Below are positions 10,986 through 23,568 of a DNA stretch of 64,000 nucleotides, piece after piece. The position numbers and the translations under genes were made by a program. The notes under the pieces are model-generated. The model saw only the letters and a list, made by a program, of their open reading frames with translations, had not been told where the DNA came from and did no database searches. The DNA is from Tillus elongatus (Eukaryota; Arthropoda; Insecta; Coleoptera; Cleridae). Numbering within the stretch: the first letter of the stretch is position 1; each line of letters begins with the position of its first letter. The stretch spans positions 118,526,858 through 118,590,857 of the forward strand of contig OZ023265.1 in assembly GCA_964006375.1 (NCBI GenBank). Reading direction: 5' to 3'.

Positions 10986-11290
10986 AGCACAGTGGAAAAT
11001 TGACACATATAAGATACGCCGATAGAAAGACGAACGAATAAGAGTGTACTAGAAGATGTGTGAGAAGAAAGGTGTTTTCTGAAAAAAATTAAGAGGAGCA
11101 AGGCAATATTTATTGGATATATTTTAAGACATAATAACTTTCTGACAATATTTTTGAAAGAGAGCATACTTGGAAAAAAGAAGATGTGGGCCAAGAGGAA
11201 AACTTCTGGAAAATTGATCACAATCATTAATGAAGTCTGGAAACTACAATGCAATGAAAAGAACTGCCGGCGACAAACAATCGTGGTTAT
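10986..11290 (+). pseudogene. LINE C-terminal fragment
   Basis: One plus-strand frame reads LKKIKRSKAIFIGYILRHNN, followed by LKESILGKKKMWAKRK. This matches the conserved C-terminal tail of RTE-like LINE polyproteins (an 'IkkRk..ylGHilRh......i.GKi.Gkr.rGr' pattern). Two G-to-other changes in that pattern and the loss of the RT upstream show decay. The opposite-strand 121-codon frame is a shadow of it. Confidence 0.65.
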
Positions 11291-11363
11291 TCCCACAAGG
11301 TGACATGTAAACAATAATGACGCATTGTATTTATCGTTAAATGGATGTCGAAAATAAAAATTT

Positions 11364-12893
<1,530 letters not shown>

Positions 12894-12899
12894 GGGAAT

Positions 12900-13200
12900 A
12901 ATAAAAAGACACAAAAAATTGACTAAGTTGATTCCACAGTACTCAAAATTCTGATCTGTGTTCTTCTTTTTATGCAACGGTATTTTTAATCCATGCCTGC
13001 ACCTGGTATTGATGTTGTGAGCTCCACCATGGACTGGATATTTTGAATACATTTACTGAAGAATGAATATGGCTGTAAGAATAAGTATCCCATTAGCCTC
13101 GAACATATCTGGGCAGCTTTTTCTTGCGCCTACGTCACACAATATTCTTACTGCTCCTTTTTTTTCATGATAAACACATGATCCGCTGGTGACGAGTAAC
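12900..13200 (-). pseudogene. LINE 3'-terminal coding fragment
   Basis: The minus-strand frame reads KKGAVRILCDVGARKSCPDM, then FEANGILILTAIFI, and after a stop HGGAHNINTRCRHGLKIPLH and FEYCGINLVNFL. This is the conserved C-terminal region after the RT of Jockey/CR1-type LINEs (a 'QkraiRii.g....sc...f.el.iltl.sly ... NTR...' pattern). Internal stops show decay. It abuts the truncated end of the PLE copy at 12893. Confidence 0.7.
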
Positions 13201-15461
13201 CCCGTATAAGTGTTTCATACGATAGGATACTGTGAAAATGTGCAAAACAAGCAATCCGGCAGCTTGATGGGTACTGTACTGTTTCACTGTTCTTATGATG
13301 TAGATTGTTCTGAATGAGTCACGTGCTTCCATAGGTGAATCATGCTATTTCACGTTTTGAAATGAATTGTTCTGACCAGGTAAGACACCTCAATTGCTTC
13401 TAAGGAGATAACAAAATTCATATTTAAAAATTAGGTTTCTTTTTTCGTTAGGCAGTTTTCATAAAAAGAAAGAAAAATATAAATAGGAGCAGCCATCTTA
13501 GAATAATCAACCAATACATTACTGACATATCAAAATTTAATTATGCCACAGAAAAGTGACTAGTTTTATTGAATTCACACATGTATTTAGTATATAGCTG
13601 TTTTAGGGATTCATGGCAATTTTTCACGCGTTTACGGTGTAATAGCTTATTAACTATTCATCAAAAAATGAGTATTAATATACCCGTTTTCAGATATATT
13701 ATGTAAAAATAAAAGAAAAAGTTCAATTAAAATGATTTGAGAAGCAGACATTTGTGCGAATTTCTCTCTAATTTTCATTATTTAGGCCCAAAAAAACACG
13801 GGTATGCAACATTTCATTAAAACCAGCCTGAGCCTAAAAAAGTGAACGTTTACTTCCACTTCCACTACCTAAAAATATCTTACTTGGTCATTTACTAATT
13901 TAGATACCTTTTTTGTGGATATGTTTCATGTTTCGTTATCCACACTCCAGACGTCGAACTACATAACTACCCAAAATTCAAACAATTCACGATACAGTAA
14001 GAATGTTCAATCTTTAAAACTTTTAGAAAAATAAATAGACAGAGACTAAATCACATTCTATGATAAAATCATAAATAAAAACAACAATCCTGCATTAATG
14101 ATGCGAACACGTGGGCAGTTCGCGGTTGGCGTTGGCGTTCTTATGTTGCTATTGGACGACGATGACATACAATCGAACATACACGATCAGGAAACGGGGG
14201 AATTCAAATAAATGTTTACAGATTAAATCAAACTTTCAGAAACATTACAATTGTAACTTTACGCGAACTTGTTTTTTTGGCTGCAAACATTTAGAAATCT
14301 TGCAAATTTAAGTTGTTAATTGGTAATTATCTAACGTTGTGGTAAGCATTTGTATGTTACGATGCTTAGTGGGAGATCTCTCTATTCGTGCATATTTTGG
14401 TAACACAATAGTGAATAATCCCTGTTTATGGGAATATAACTTCTTATTTTGGTGAGAGGAATACACCTTATACATGATGATTGTGGACCACAATGCATAA
14501 ATTGAAACTGACCTTGGATGTGTGTTCTATAGCTTATAAATCAAGGTCACCGAAAAAAATTTGAAGTCGTGAACTCGCGTAAGAAAATATTTTCTTCGTA
14601 ATTCGCTACAACACAAATTGGCTCTCTCTGTGTAACAACTACAAACAAGATGTAATTATTAGTATTGAGCCACATTTAGAGTGTTTTATTATTATAAGTG
14701 TAAAGAAAATAAACAAAATGAATAGTCTCAATTCATGCCTTCACTTTTTGCAAAGAGAGTTGGTGAAATGTCATACCGTATTTATATTTCTTATGAAATT
14801 GTGGACGCAGTCGTTAGCAAAGTACACTAATTGGTGTTTTAGCGTTAAAATTAGCATCAGTGTGTGTATTGAAGTGATAAATATAAACCAGGAATCAAAG
14901 GCACTTGTATAACAAGTAATAAAAGCGCACCCACAAAGGTATTGTTCGCTTTTCATAAAGCCAATTCAGTTGAATTTATGTAATTTAAACATTTATTCAG
15001 GGCGTTACTCGATAAATCGTTTATGGAGAAGACTATTACAATGTCTACGGTTGATTTATCAAGTGGAATAAGTTAACGATACGGCACATTATGCGAAATC
15101 AGTTAAGCTGAATATCGTTATTTCTAGACTCATCTTGGTATTACCAATAGTTCAATAACTTTAGTAAGTAGTTACATTATATTTTAATACACTGTTTTAA
15201 TTTTTTGACGCAGCCAGTGCGTTAAGGTAGCAATGTTTCATAAAAACATTTCAAAGCATTATTTTTTTGCATTAGATAGTTATAACTTGTTTTATTTTAA
15301 CTAAAAGATCGAAAATTTAGTATGTGTAGTATGCGTTTTAGAATGAAAACCTGTGTACTAAAGGCCATAGGACGATATCATAGTGAATCGGCCCAGAAAG
15401 ATATCTGGATCATCTTTTGAGGATCTAATGTTAGCTACTGGACAAATAAATTCTGTTGACG
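13201..15461. other. Unassigned AT-rich stretch with a decayed H-family end
   Basis: I find no protein domain in 13201-15461. A GACGCAGCCAGTGCGTTAAGG at about 15210 is a diverged H-family 3' end, and GACCTTGGATGTGTGTTCTA near 14511 may be a diverged 5' block. The frames at 14111-14311 and 14718-14912 have no recognisable feature. TGTTGACG at 15454-15461 is the left target duplication of the hAT. Confidence 0.5.
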
Positions 15462-17295
15462 CAGTAGCGGCGTAAAGGTGGGGCGGTGGGGACGGTCCGC
15501 CCCGGGTGCCAAACACCTAGGGGTGACAACGTGGTGACAACTCAGTCGCGTACCTTAGTAGCCAGCGACTGGTGCATCCGCCCAACGTGGAAGCGTGGGA
15601 GGAAGGGGCAAGTGATTTCGGCCCCTTCCTCCACCAAATTGAAAACGATGAAGAAGAGTTGCATGACACAACTCGTTTCGATGTTGCTACTTGGCCAACA
15701 CCAATGCCTGATGATTTGAGATATGAAATTGTTAAAACGGAAAGTGAGCTCTATCAAGATGGCCCATTTTTAGATACTGTCTGGAGATAAAATAAAGGGA
15801 AAGAGCCGACATTTCAATTCATAATGGTTTTATAAAGCGTTACCAAATGGAGAAAAAATACTCAGAAAATTGATGGTATACTCTCCAACAAAAAACAATT
15901 TATACTGTTTTTGCTGCAAACTGTTTACGCACCATGAAACAAAACATCAGAGTTTTGCCAACGGGTTTAATTCATGGTGGAAACTAAATCCTAAAGTGTC
16001 TGAACACGAGAATTCTGAGACCCATCTGTCCTGTTTTGATAAATGAAAAATCTTGGAAAATGGATTGAGGCTGCAGAAAACTATTGACCATAAACATCAA
16101 ATGGTTTTAGACCAAGAAAAAAGGAAGTGGCGTGACATTTTGAGTGGCCTTTGAGATCTTATTCTTTTCGTGCCACTCCAAAATCTTCCTCATGGGAGGC
16201 ATAGAGAGGGGTTTTATCAGACAATAGAGGGAATTTTTTAGAATTAGAATATAACCCAGTGCTAAAAGAGCACATGCTAATAATTGAATATGCTATCACC
16301 TGTACAAAAAGGATACAGGTAGATTCTAATTTGTCCAAAGACATTCAAAATTAATTTATCAGCCTTTTGGGAAAGAGGTTAAAAATAACATTGTGGACGA
16401 CATAAGAAAAGCAAAATATTTCGAAATTCTTTTCAATAGCACTCTAGACATATCACATGTTGATCAGATGAGTTATGTAATCAGATATGTTCATATTGAA
16501 GACGATGAAATTTAAGTAAAGGAAATAATTCTAGGTCTCTTCCCAATATAGCTGGAAAGACTGCAGTCGAACTTTGAGGACTTAGATATTTCAATTGAAA
16601 GAAGAGGAATGAGGAGATTTAGAAAACCCATGCCAGGAGAAATGGCCCAAGACTCTGGACTTGCCAGAAGAGCTGCAGAGAGCTATGTTAAAATGTCTTG
16701 ATAGATTTTACGAAGATCTAGACCATTGTTACAAGACAATGGATGACATGCTCATAACATTTGGTGTTCAGTCCAAAACTCTGCTTACGTCAACAGAAGA
16801 AAAACGTCTTGGTATAGTTCCAAATATGACAAAAATCTACGATGAATTTTCTACAGAGATCATTATTTTGGAGATTTTACGACTGAGGTGCAACTTAGAA
16901 GCTGCCAGCATTTCTTTCCAAGAAGCGGTCCAATGGACTATCTTGGAGCTTCTGAAATTAATTCTACAATGGGACTATTCTAAGTCTGTTCCGAGTCTAG
17001 CGCGGTGTCTAATATTTTCTTAACTATTTGTGTTTTGGTGGCTTCTTGTGAAAGAAGTTTCTCAAAATCAACATTGATAAAATCTTACTTAAGATCCACA
17101 ATGAACCAAGCGCGACTTGCCAATCTTTCCATATTGTCCATTGAAAAGGACAGGAAAGTAAATTTTGATAATGTGATCGAACATTTTAGCAAAATAAAGT
17201 CACGTAAGCACGTTTAGTATTTGATTTGTGGTTTTACTTTGGAGGTGCTCAATAGAAAACCGCCCCGGGTGCCAACCTATGCTACGCCGCCACTC
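15462..17295 (+). mobile_element. hAT DNA transposon, both ends present
   Basis: The left end CAGTAGCGGCGTA is matched inversely at the right by TACGCCGCCACTC. The subterminal blocks CCGCCCCGGGTGCCAA occur at both ends. Flanking 8-bp sequences TGTTGACG and TGCTGACG differ at one base, as expected for an old hAT target duplication. The total length of 1834 bp is short for an autonomous hAT, and the coding region inside is broken. Confidence 0.85.
15560..17217 (+). pseudogene. hAT transposase, ZMYM1/DUF4371-like, decayed
   Basis: Frame pieces, in order: RFDVATWPTPMPDDLR; a TTF-type zinc-finger region with YCFCCKLF and HENSETHLSC (about 15890-16035); a DUF4371-like stretch with LSKDIQN, KAKYFEILFNSTLDISHVDQ and YVIRYVH (about 16330-16500); and the C-terminal dimerisation segment with ASCERSFSKSTLIKSYLRST then LANLSILSIEKD (about 17030-17170). 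At least five stops or frame changes separate them. Transposase of this group cuts and pastes the element by its terminal repeats; this copy cannot. Some central sequence is missing, in line with the short element. Confidence 0.85.
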
Positions 17296-17300
17296 TGCTG

Positions 17301-17338
17301 ACGTGAGTGCGTATACAGGAGTGTATCCGCACTCACGT
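17301..17338. repeat. Hairpin next to the hAT insertion site
   Basis: ACGTGAGTGCG (17301-17311) is repeated inversely as CGCACTCACGT (17328-17338), an 11-bp perfect stem with further partial pairing (TATAC/GTATC) inside. It starts within the right target duplication of the hAT. Its role is unknown. Confidence 0.8.
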
Positions 17339-17339
17339 A

Positions 17340-18614
17340 TGTGCATGAGTGGATATGTATGTATATTTTAATTTTAATACCTATTTTTAGTAAACACCAA
17401 GTTTATAGGGAGATAAAAAAAATGTTATAAAAAACAGCTGGTTAGATTAGCATTCTTCAGACAGGTTTTGCCATTGTGAAAAGCAAATGCATCTTTATAC
17501 ATTTTAATGATTGTCAGTGACTGAATGAGCCCGTTCTCAAGTCAAAACTATGAAATATAAAAAAATCTTTTGAGGGTATATTGGTACTAATGAGATACGT
17601 TGATTCTGGAAGATTAAGACCATTATCTATTTTGATTTTTGAATAAGTCGAAAAAAACAAAACTTCAGAAAATATTTATTTTCTCAAAAACGGCTTAACC
17701 TATTTAAATGAAACTTGTACACAGTATAAAGATATAAAAAGGCTATAGTCGGAAAAATAAGAGCTCAAAATATTCATTACAATTATTAGAAACAGGAAAT
17801 TTTGTTCTATTTTTTTTTTCTTTATGACAATGTTATAGAACAATAGCTTTGTTATTTGCGGAAATACACATTTTAAAAATTTTGAAGCACTACCAAATAA
17901 CGGTTTATATTAAACAAACGGTATATTATTAATGCACTAATTGTCAAACAGATTTTCATAATGACATGCTCCATGACATTTCATACTATAATACATACAA
18001 AATATGATAAAATAATCCGATATTTATGGAAATCTGCTTTTATTTCGGAAATCTGACCATTTAGGTATAGGAACATTACATCATTGGAAAGAAACTTTAA
18101 TTTCTTTTCAGGATATTTGATTATATACAGGGTGTTCTACTTGAAAAAATGCACTTTTTACCATTTTTGTATCTACTCTAAAATCACAAATTTTGAACGA
18201 TCCTGTATAATGGAGAATGAATTCCCTTATGTCTCAGTAATCCACAGGACATTGGTAAACTACGTCCAAAATTTCAGCTCACTGACAATCCAAATACCGC
18301 AGTAATAAACATTTAATTGAAGCTATGTTTTGCAGAAAAAAACAAAGAAAAACAATTAATTTCCTGAAAACCGCTAAAGATAGGTATATGAAAGTATCAT
18401 ACGAAAATAATCGGAAAGCAATAGTGAAGCAAAAAATGTAATAATATACAAGAGTCTCTCATTTAAAATATCAAAGTTGTTGCTACTTTTCAATATAAGC
18501 GGCAATGCTGCAGCGCTGAAAATATTTCAGATAGATAGAGCAGAACCAATTACCCAAGAACCCAAATTTTTTGAATTATCCTACGTGCCATTCTCCGTAA
18601 ATTTTTAATCTACC

Positions 18615-18616
<2 letters not shown>
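17340..18616. other. AT-rich DNA with a small TACAGGGTG repeat
   Basis: TATACAGGGTGTTCTACTTG at 18124 and GAACGATCCTGTATA ending at 18209 form inverted ends of a small mariner-type MITE relic of about 90 bp. The rest (17340-18120 and 18214-18616) holds no coding frame or repeat I can assign. Confidence 0.5.

Positions 18617-18693
<77 letters not shown>
18617..18693. repeat. (TA)n microsatellite
   Basis: A 77-bp TA tract ends at GGAACAGCCAAATGGAATAA, the inverse of a block at 22295-22320. Confidence 0.96.
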
Positions 18694-18695
<2 letters not shown>

Positions 18696-18835
18696 AACAG
18701 CCAAATGGAATAAATTCAGTAGTTTAATTATGATTTACATAATATCTCGAAACACGCCAATTTTAGATTCGAAAATTACATCCTGCAAGGTGAAAAGCTA
18801 TGCATTCAACCTCTGAGTGGCAGTTTTTAAATAGG
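18694..18835 (-). repeat. Diverged inverted copy of the 22.2-kb repeat unit
   Basis: CAGCCAAATGGAATAAATTC through the CATCCTG block reads as the inverse of 22220-22320 with many changes (for example CCAATTTTAGAT against ATCTAAAATTGG). It shows that the duplicated unit at 22.2 kb belongs to a dispersed repeat family. Confidence 0.6.
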
Positions 18836-19296
18836 AAGTGGGGGCTCGTGATACCTCATTTTGAAGATCTCTGCATTCTCTATTTAAAAATGCTATGGTT
18901 TTAAAATTAATTGTAAAAATTAACAGTAAAAAATAAATTAATTTTATTAACGAACACACTAAAACATTAATAACTAATCGCGCTTCATTCTTGATAATGA
19001 AAAATTAAAATAAAAGACACATGAATCTTAATGTAGGATATGTTCAAAATGCATGCGTTGAACGTCTGGACAGCATCCTAGTCGTAAATAAACACGTCTT
19101 CTAACGTTAATCAACACCTAAGTCCTGGCCGACCTAGTTGCAATCGTTAGTCTTATCCATAAGTCAGTTAAATCACGTGGTTTAGTTTTGTATACCCTAC
19201 TTATAACATACTTATCGCATATCTCAATAAGTCTAATAGCGTAATGGCGATAGAGGAGTGACCATTGCCGTTACTTGGGTTTGTTCTAAAAATTCA
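18836..19296. other. Unassigned DNA
   Basis: ATGTTCAAAATGCATGCGTT near 19040 resembles the 3' end of the mariner at 27290, so a mariner tail relic is possible but weak. Nothing else is seen. Confidence 0.35.
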
Positions 19297-20602
19297 TGGT
19301 TGAATTAAAATATTTTGTTTAATACAAAGGTTTGTTAAAGTTAAATATTCTTTACAGACATTTTCATATATGTTATTCATTTTTAACAATTCTTCTAAAT
19401 ACGTTAACGTTTGCTTCGTGGGAACGCTAGAAAACAATGAGGTTACATCGAATTAAACTAAAACCTCTTCTTCAATCAATTTAACCTCTTTAATTTCATT
19501 AATAAATTCAAGTTAATCTGTTACTGAAAACATTTTCTGCTTGACGAGCAAGTCTTTAAACTGCTTTGTTAACCACTTTGCTAAATTATATGTCGGGGAA
19601 TCTATAGCCAAAACAATAGGCCTAATTGATTTTCCCGGTTTATAAATTTTTTGGAGACCGTACTTCTTGGGGACTTTAGGATTTGCAACTTGTAACTTTC
19701 GTCCCAACTCTTTTAATATGAGGTTGTGACAACTTTTTAGACTATTTTTTACGTCCAAAATCATTTATGATAGCGGGTTTTTATTTAGTTTTTTATACGG
19801 TCCTGTCTCTATGGCGTTATAAACTCGTTTTTGGCTAAAATCACAACCTTATTGCCATGATCTGCCTTAACGAAAAAACAATATTTCTCTCGCAATCGCT
19901 TAACTATTTTCATTTGATCAAAATTTTGGTGTTTAGTGGACTTATTTTCTCTCAAGTTTTTTGAAATTTTATTTTTACATGCTTCTCTAAGAAAATTTTT
20001 TTGAATATTCAAGTAATTTTTAATTCCTGTTTCAATGCTCGCAATCATTTATACCATATCGTTTTTTTGTGACTGTAGACCGAATTTCAACCCCTTATTT
20101 AGAAGGTTGATCTCATTTTTATTAAACGATTGTGAAGAAAGATTTTCTACGAGGTCAATTTTCGGAGGAACTGGTTTTTCGTTTTTAATTTGACATTTTA
20201 CCAGCTGTTTAATTTTTTTTATTGTGTATACTAATTTTCTTAACCATTTTTGCGTTAATTAATAACTACAATTATTTTCCTCTAAAAATCGCACCATTCT
20301 TCATATTCTAAGTTATCTAACTTAAAGGTTAATTTTTAAAACAAACTATAAGCCTGTATTTCTAACAAACTACGTTTTGAGTACAGATATTGCATTTATA
20401 GATGTAGCCGTTTTTGTTTTACAAAATTTTCGGCCTTTTTACCTACTTTTGAGTTGTTAGAAATTTTTAAATTGAAATTAATTAAGTTCGGAAAAACGGA
20501 TTTTCGTTTGCATGATTTTAAAAAGGCGATATCTGTACCTATTAATCTAATTTTACAGTTTAGCTTACTGTAAATATTCAGTTCCGTGTACCTGGAAGCC
20601 AT
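19297..20602 (-). pseudogene. Penelope-like element of a second type, N-terminal and RT part
   Basis: Minus-strand frames give, from 20602 leftward, an N-terminal segment (DIAFLKSCKRKSVFPNLINF), then FVKADHGNKVVILAKNEF, then VPKKYGLQKIYKPGKSIRPI with IDSPTYNLAKWL, and finally FDVTSLFSSVPTKQTL (RT motif A). This order (K.HK/P..RPI/SPtYn.akwl/FDVtsLFTsiP) is diagnostic of PLE reverse transcriptases and differs clearly from the copies at 12 and 47 kb. Several stops and the missing YVDD region show a dead, 3'-truncated copy. Confidence 0.8.
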
Positions 20603-20629
20603 AATTCACTAAGTGAAGATTGGAACCTG

Positions 20630-20885
20630 TGACGAGCACTGACAAAGAAGCACAATTACGATACGGTACTCTAGATAGATCTTCCGTAGGCCGACATATT
20701 TGGGATAATAGTCACCACATTAATGAAGAGGATCTAAAATTAATTAAAAAATGTTAGACAATTAGGACAGCTGAACGCCTTTGACAGCATATATATTGCT
20801 AAATATATTAACAATAAAGAATGTATGAACCTTGTACCTGCTCCGATCAGTAGGCACCTGATAGATTGCTTTGTAAAATAAATTT
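20630..20885 (+). pseudogene. PLE GIY-YIG C-terminal fragment, opposite strand
   Basis: A plus-strand frame reads SVGRHIWDNSHHINEEDLKL, then after a stop TIRTAERL, YIAKYINNKECMNLVPAPI. This fits the C-terminal part of PLE GIY-YIG regions (a 'sa.a.H....gH.idf...k.i ... e.i.i.k....mN.d.aP' pattern). It lies head-to-head with the RT fragment at 19297-20602, so the two parts were inverted relative to each other or come from two copies. Confidence 0.6.
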
Positions 20886-21164
20886 CGACAGTTTCGACAC
20901 GTCCGAGAGATAACTAAAGAATACAGATATTTCCGCAAAACGAAACTATCTTAATCTTATGAGTCTTTGAATCTTCACAAAATTTTTAGAGACCAACACC
21001 TTTCAGATAAAGTAATATAGTAAGAGAGAACGTTCAAAAACCTCGTCCGGCAATAAAATATTATACACTGCAGAATTTGCCTGCGATTTAGCCCCCCTCT
21101 CGGATGAGTTCTTTACCTAAGATTTAGTATATAAGGTGAAATGATCGTCAGGTCTTTTTTTAAT
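20886..21164. other. Unassigned DNA between PLE and mariner relics
   Basis: No coding frame or repeat of known type is visible here. Confidence 0.45.
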
Positions 21165-21741
21165 TGTATTGTGGTGATTTGGGTTCTCCGAGTGTGCATG
21201 ACCATTCAAATTGCCACCAATGAAAAAGGCACCAATGAGATGGTTTCCAGCAATTCCTGCCCAAACATTAACCTTTTCAGGGTATTATGTATGTTCTTCT
21301 CTCATGCAGTGTGCATTTTCTTTCGACCAGTAGCGTCAATGATCGTGAAGTGTACAACTGCACTCATCAGAAAATAAAAGATGTTCTAGTTGGATAACAT
21401 TATTACTTAATATTTCCATCATTTGCTCACAAAAAGACGTTCTTCTATCAAAATCGTCTCCCAATCTTTGTATCAATTTATAGGGATGCATTTTATTTTA
21501 TTTTAATATTTAAAAAATCAATGAATGGCTAACATACAAGGTTGTGGCTATTTGCTGACTCGAAGTATGTGGGTGTTCCTCAAACTCAAGCATTAGGTAC
21601 ATCAAATTTGGTATTATTACTCAGTGCATCTGCCTCGCGAGTCCAAGCTTACGACACAACTTCGATTTGTGATCGTGTTTTATCTATGTAAGCAATCATT
21701 TGCAGAATTGTTATTTTAGGGATTTCTCTTGGATAAACCAT
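21165..21741 (-). pseudogene. Tc1/mariner (IS630, DUF4817-type) transposase relic
   Basis: Minus-strand pieces, in order: ILQMIAYIDKTRSQIEVV (N-terminal helix-turn-helix, DUF4817-like), SQQIATTLYVSHSLIFKIL, KMHPYKLIQRLGDDFDRRTS, HLLFSDEC (first catalytic Asp, intact), RYWSKENAHCMREEHT, and EKVNVWAGIAGNHLIGAFF ending at NLNGH. Two in-frame stops lie between FSDEC and EKVNV, and the C-terminal third with the last catalytic Asp is missing. It is a different subfamily from the elements at 29.7 and 58.9 kb. Confidence 0.85.
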
Positions 21742-22011
21742 GTGTCTGAATTTTAGCTAAGAAGTGACACTCTCATGCGGTTACAATCACACACCAAGTT
21801 GCTAAGACGTTTTAAACAAAAGTAACATTGCCAACTGTGAAGAATGTTATACCTTCTTTTTAATTGATACCGACCAAAAAGGACACTGAAATTGTTTCTG
21901 CTTTTCTCATTATCAAGAATGAAATGAAATTAGTTATTAATTTTTTCGTACGTTGTAGCAAACTTGGTCTGCTAAATGAGTTTCTTTTTTTACTGTTAAT
22001 TTTTGTAACAA

Positions 22012-22012
<1 letters not shown>
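21742..22012. other. Flank of the mariner relic, unassigned
   Basis: CACACACCAAGTTGCTAAGACG and the following AT-rich sequence may belong to the mariner 5' end. No terminal repeat could be placed. Confidence 0.4.
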
Positions 22013-22105
<93 letters not shown>

Positions 22106-22110
22106 ATGTA
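22013..22110. repeat. (TG)n then (TATG)n microsatellite
   Basis: About 76 bp of TG pass into TATGTATGTATG and end in an H-family fragment. The H-family TA core has probably mutated to TG/TATG here, as also at 26700 and 58499. Confidence 0.96.
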
Positions 22111-22173
22111 AAATTTTTAATTCAAAAGTCGAGATCTCCTCATTAGTGAATTTTTTTAAAGAAAATTCACTAA
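22111..22173 (-). mobile_element. H-family 5' end fragment
   Basis: AAATTTTTAATTCAAAAGTC, GAGATCTCCTCATTAGTGAA and the inverse AAAATTCACTAA form the terminal hairpin of a minus-orientation copy. It abuts the first unit of the 315-bp duplication. Confidence 0.75.
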
Positions 22174-22485
22174 ATTATAGGGGTTATAACTGTCGAATGT
22201 AGGGATGAAGTTTTAACGCGACAGGATGTCTTTTTTTATCTAAAATTGGGGTGCTTCGGGATTTTTTGTAAGTATGCATAATAATTGAAATACTGAATTT
22301 ATTCCATTTGGCTGTCCAACACTGTGTATGTGTGTAAGCTCCCCCACACAAGTCTAAGACTTCTGGGTGCGGAGTTTGTCTTCTGTGGTGTTATTATTAT
22401 TATTATCATTTTAATTTTGATAACTCATAAAACGCTTCTCTGAACTTTAATGTGAAAATGATAGCTAGATTAAACAAGAAATGAA
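22171..22485. repeat. Tandem duplication unit 1 (empty insertion site)
   Basis: From TAAATTATAGGGGTTATAAC to AACAAGAAATGA. The site GGATGTC-TTTTTTT-ATCTAAAA (T run 22231-22237) is uninterrupted here but split by an H insertion in unit 2. The unit also holds TTATTATTATTATTATCA, which resembles a LINE 3' tail. Confidence 0.9.
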
Positions 22486-22679
22486 TAAATTATGGGGGTT
22501 ATAACTGTCGAATGTAGGGATGAAGTTTCAACGCGACAGGATGTCTTTTAGTGAATTTTTATTAAAAAGATTCACTAATAGAGAGGTATCGATGGTGAGA
22601 CTTTGCAAAAATTCTTTCAAATGAGCGCGAATTAGGACCCCTAGAACCCATATCCGGGGTCAGTTTGAATTTTTATATG

Positions 22680-22756
<77 letters not shown>

Positions 22757-23477
22757 CCTTTCTTTTATTAATGGCTTGGATGAGTTCGTTGGCCAGGAAA
22801 ATCGAACGGGGTTTTCCGGGAAAATTTTGAGTTTTCTTTCAAAAAAAATTTTTTTTTCCAAAAATTTCGATAAAATTTGGTCTACATATTGCTTTGGGAA
22901 ATACCTAACTGTGTGCCAAAATTCAGCTTTCTAGGGTTACAGAAAATTGAGCTATTCAAATTTGAAACATGTTTAAATCATAAGTAAGTGCTTGCTGTTG
23001 GTTAGTCAATGCTTTTCTTATTGACTCATGAGATTCATTCATCAACCTTCCATTGACTTCTGCTTCTGCCGCTGTTACAGTCCTTTTATTTAGATCTAGA
23101 GTTGTAAAGTTTTCTGTATCATTTGGGATATAATTTGTTTGCTTTTGTTACTGACCAACAAAAGATATGATAAAATTGGACAAAGAAAGGGAATATGATA
23201 TATTAACAAGGCTATTTTTGGCTCAACAGCATTTATTAGTTTTCGTAATTGTTTTTTTATCGGGTTTTGTTACTTTGACTAGACATATTTTTATTATGAT
23301 TGGTACTACTAAAAGTAATTAAAGTTTGTCTCATTCAATATTAAATTTATTTTAGTGTTAAAATAGAAGACCATGTGATATGGTCCAAAATCTGATTGAT
23401 ATTTTGTTGGTATGTACTGTAAAAAAGCAAATTGCAGTTCAAAAACGTTCATTTGTAAATAGGTTTAATTTTTATAT

Positions 23478-23568
<91 letters not shown>

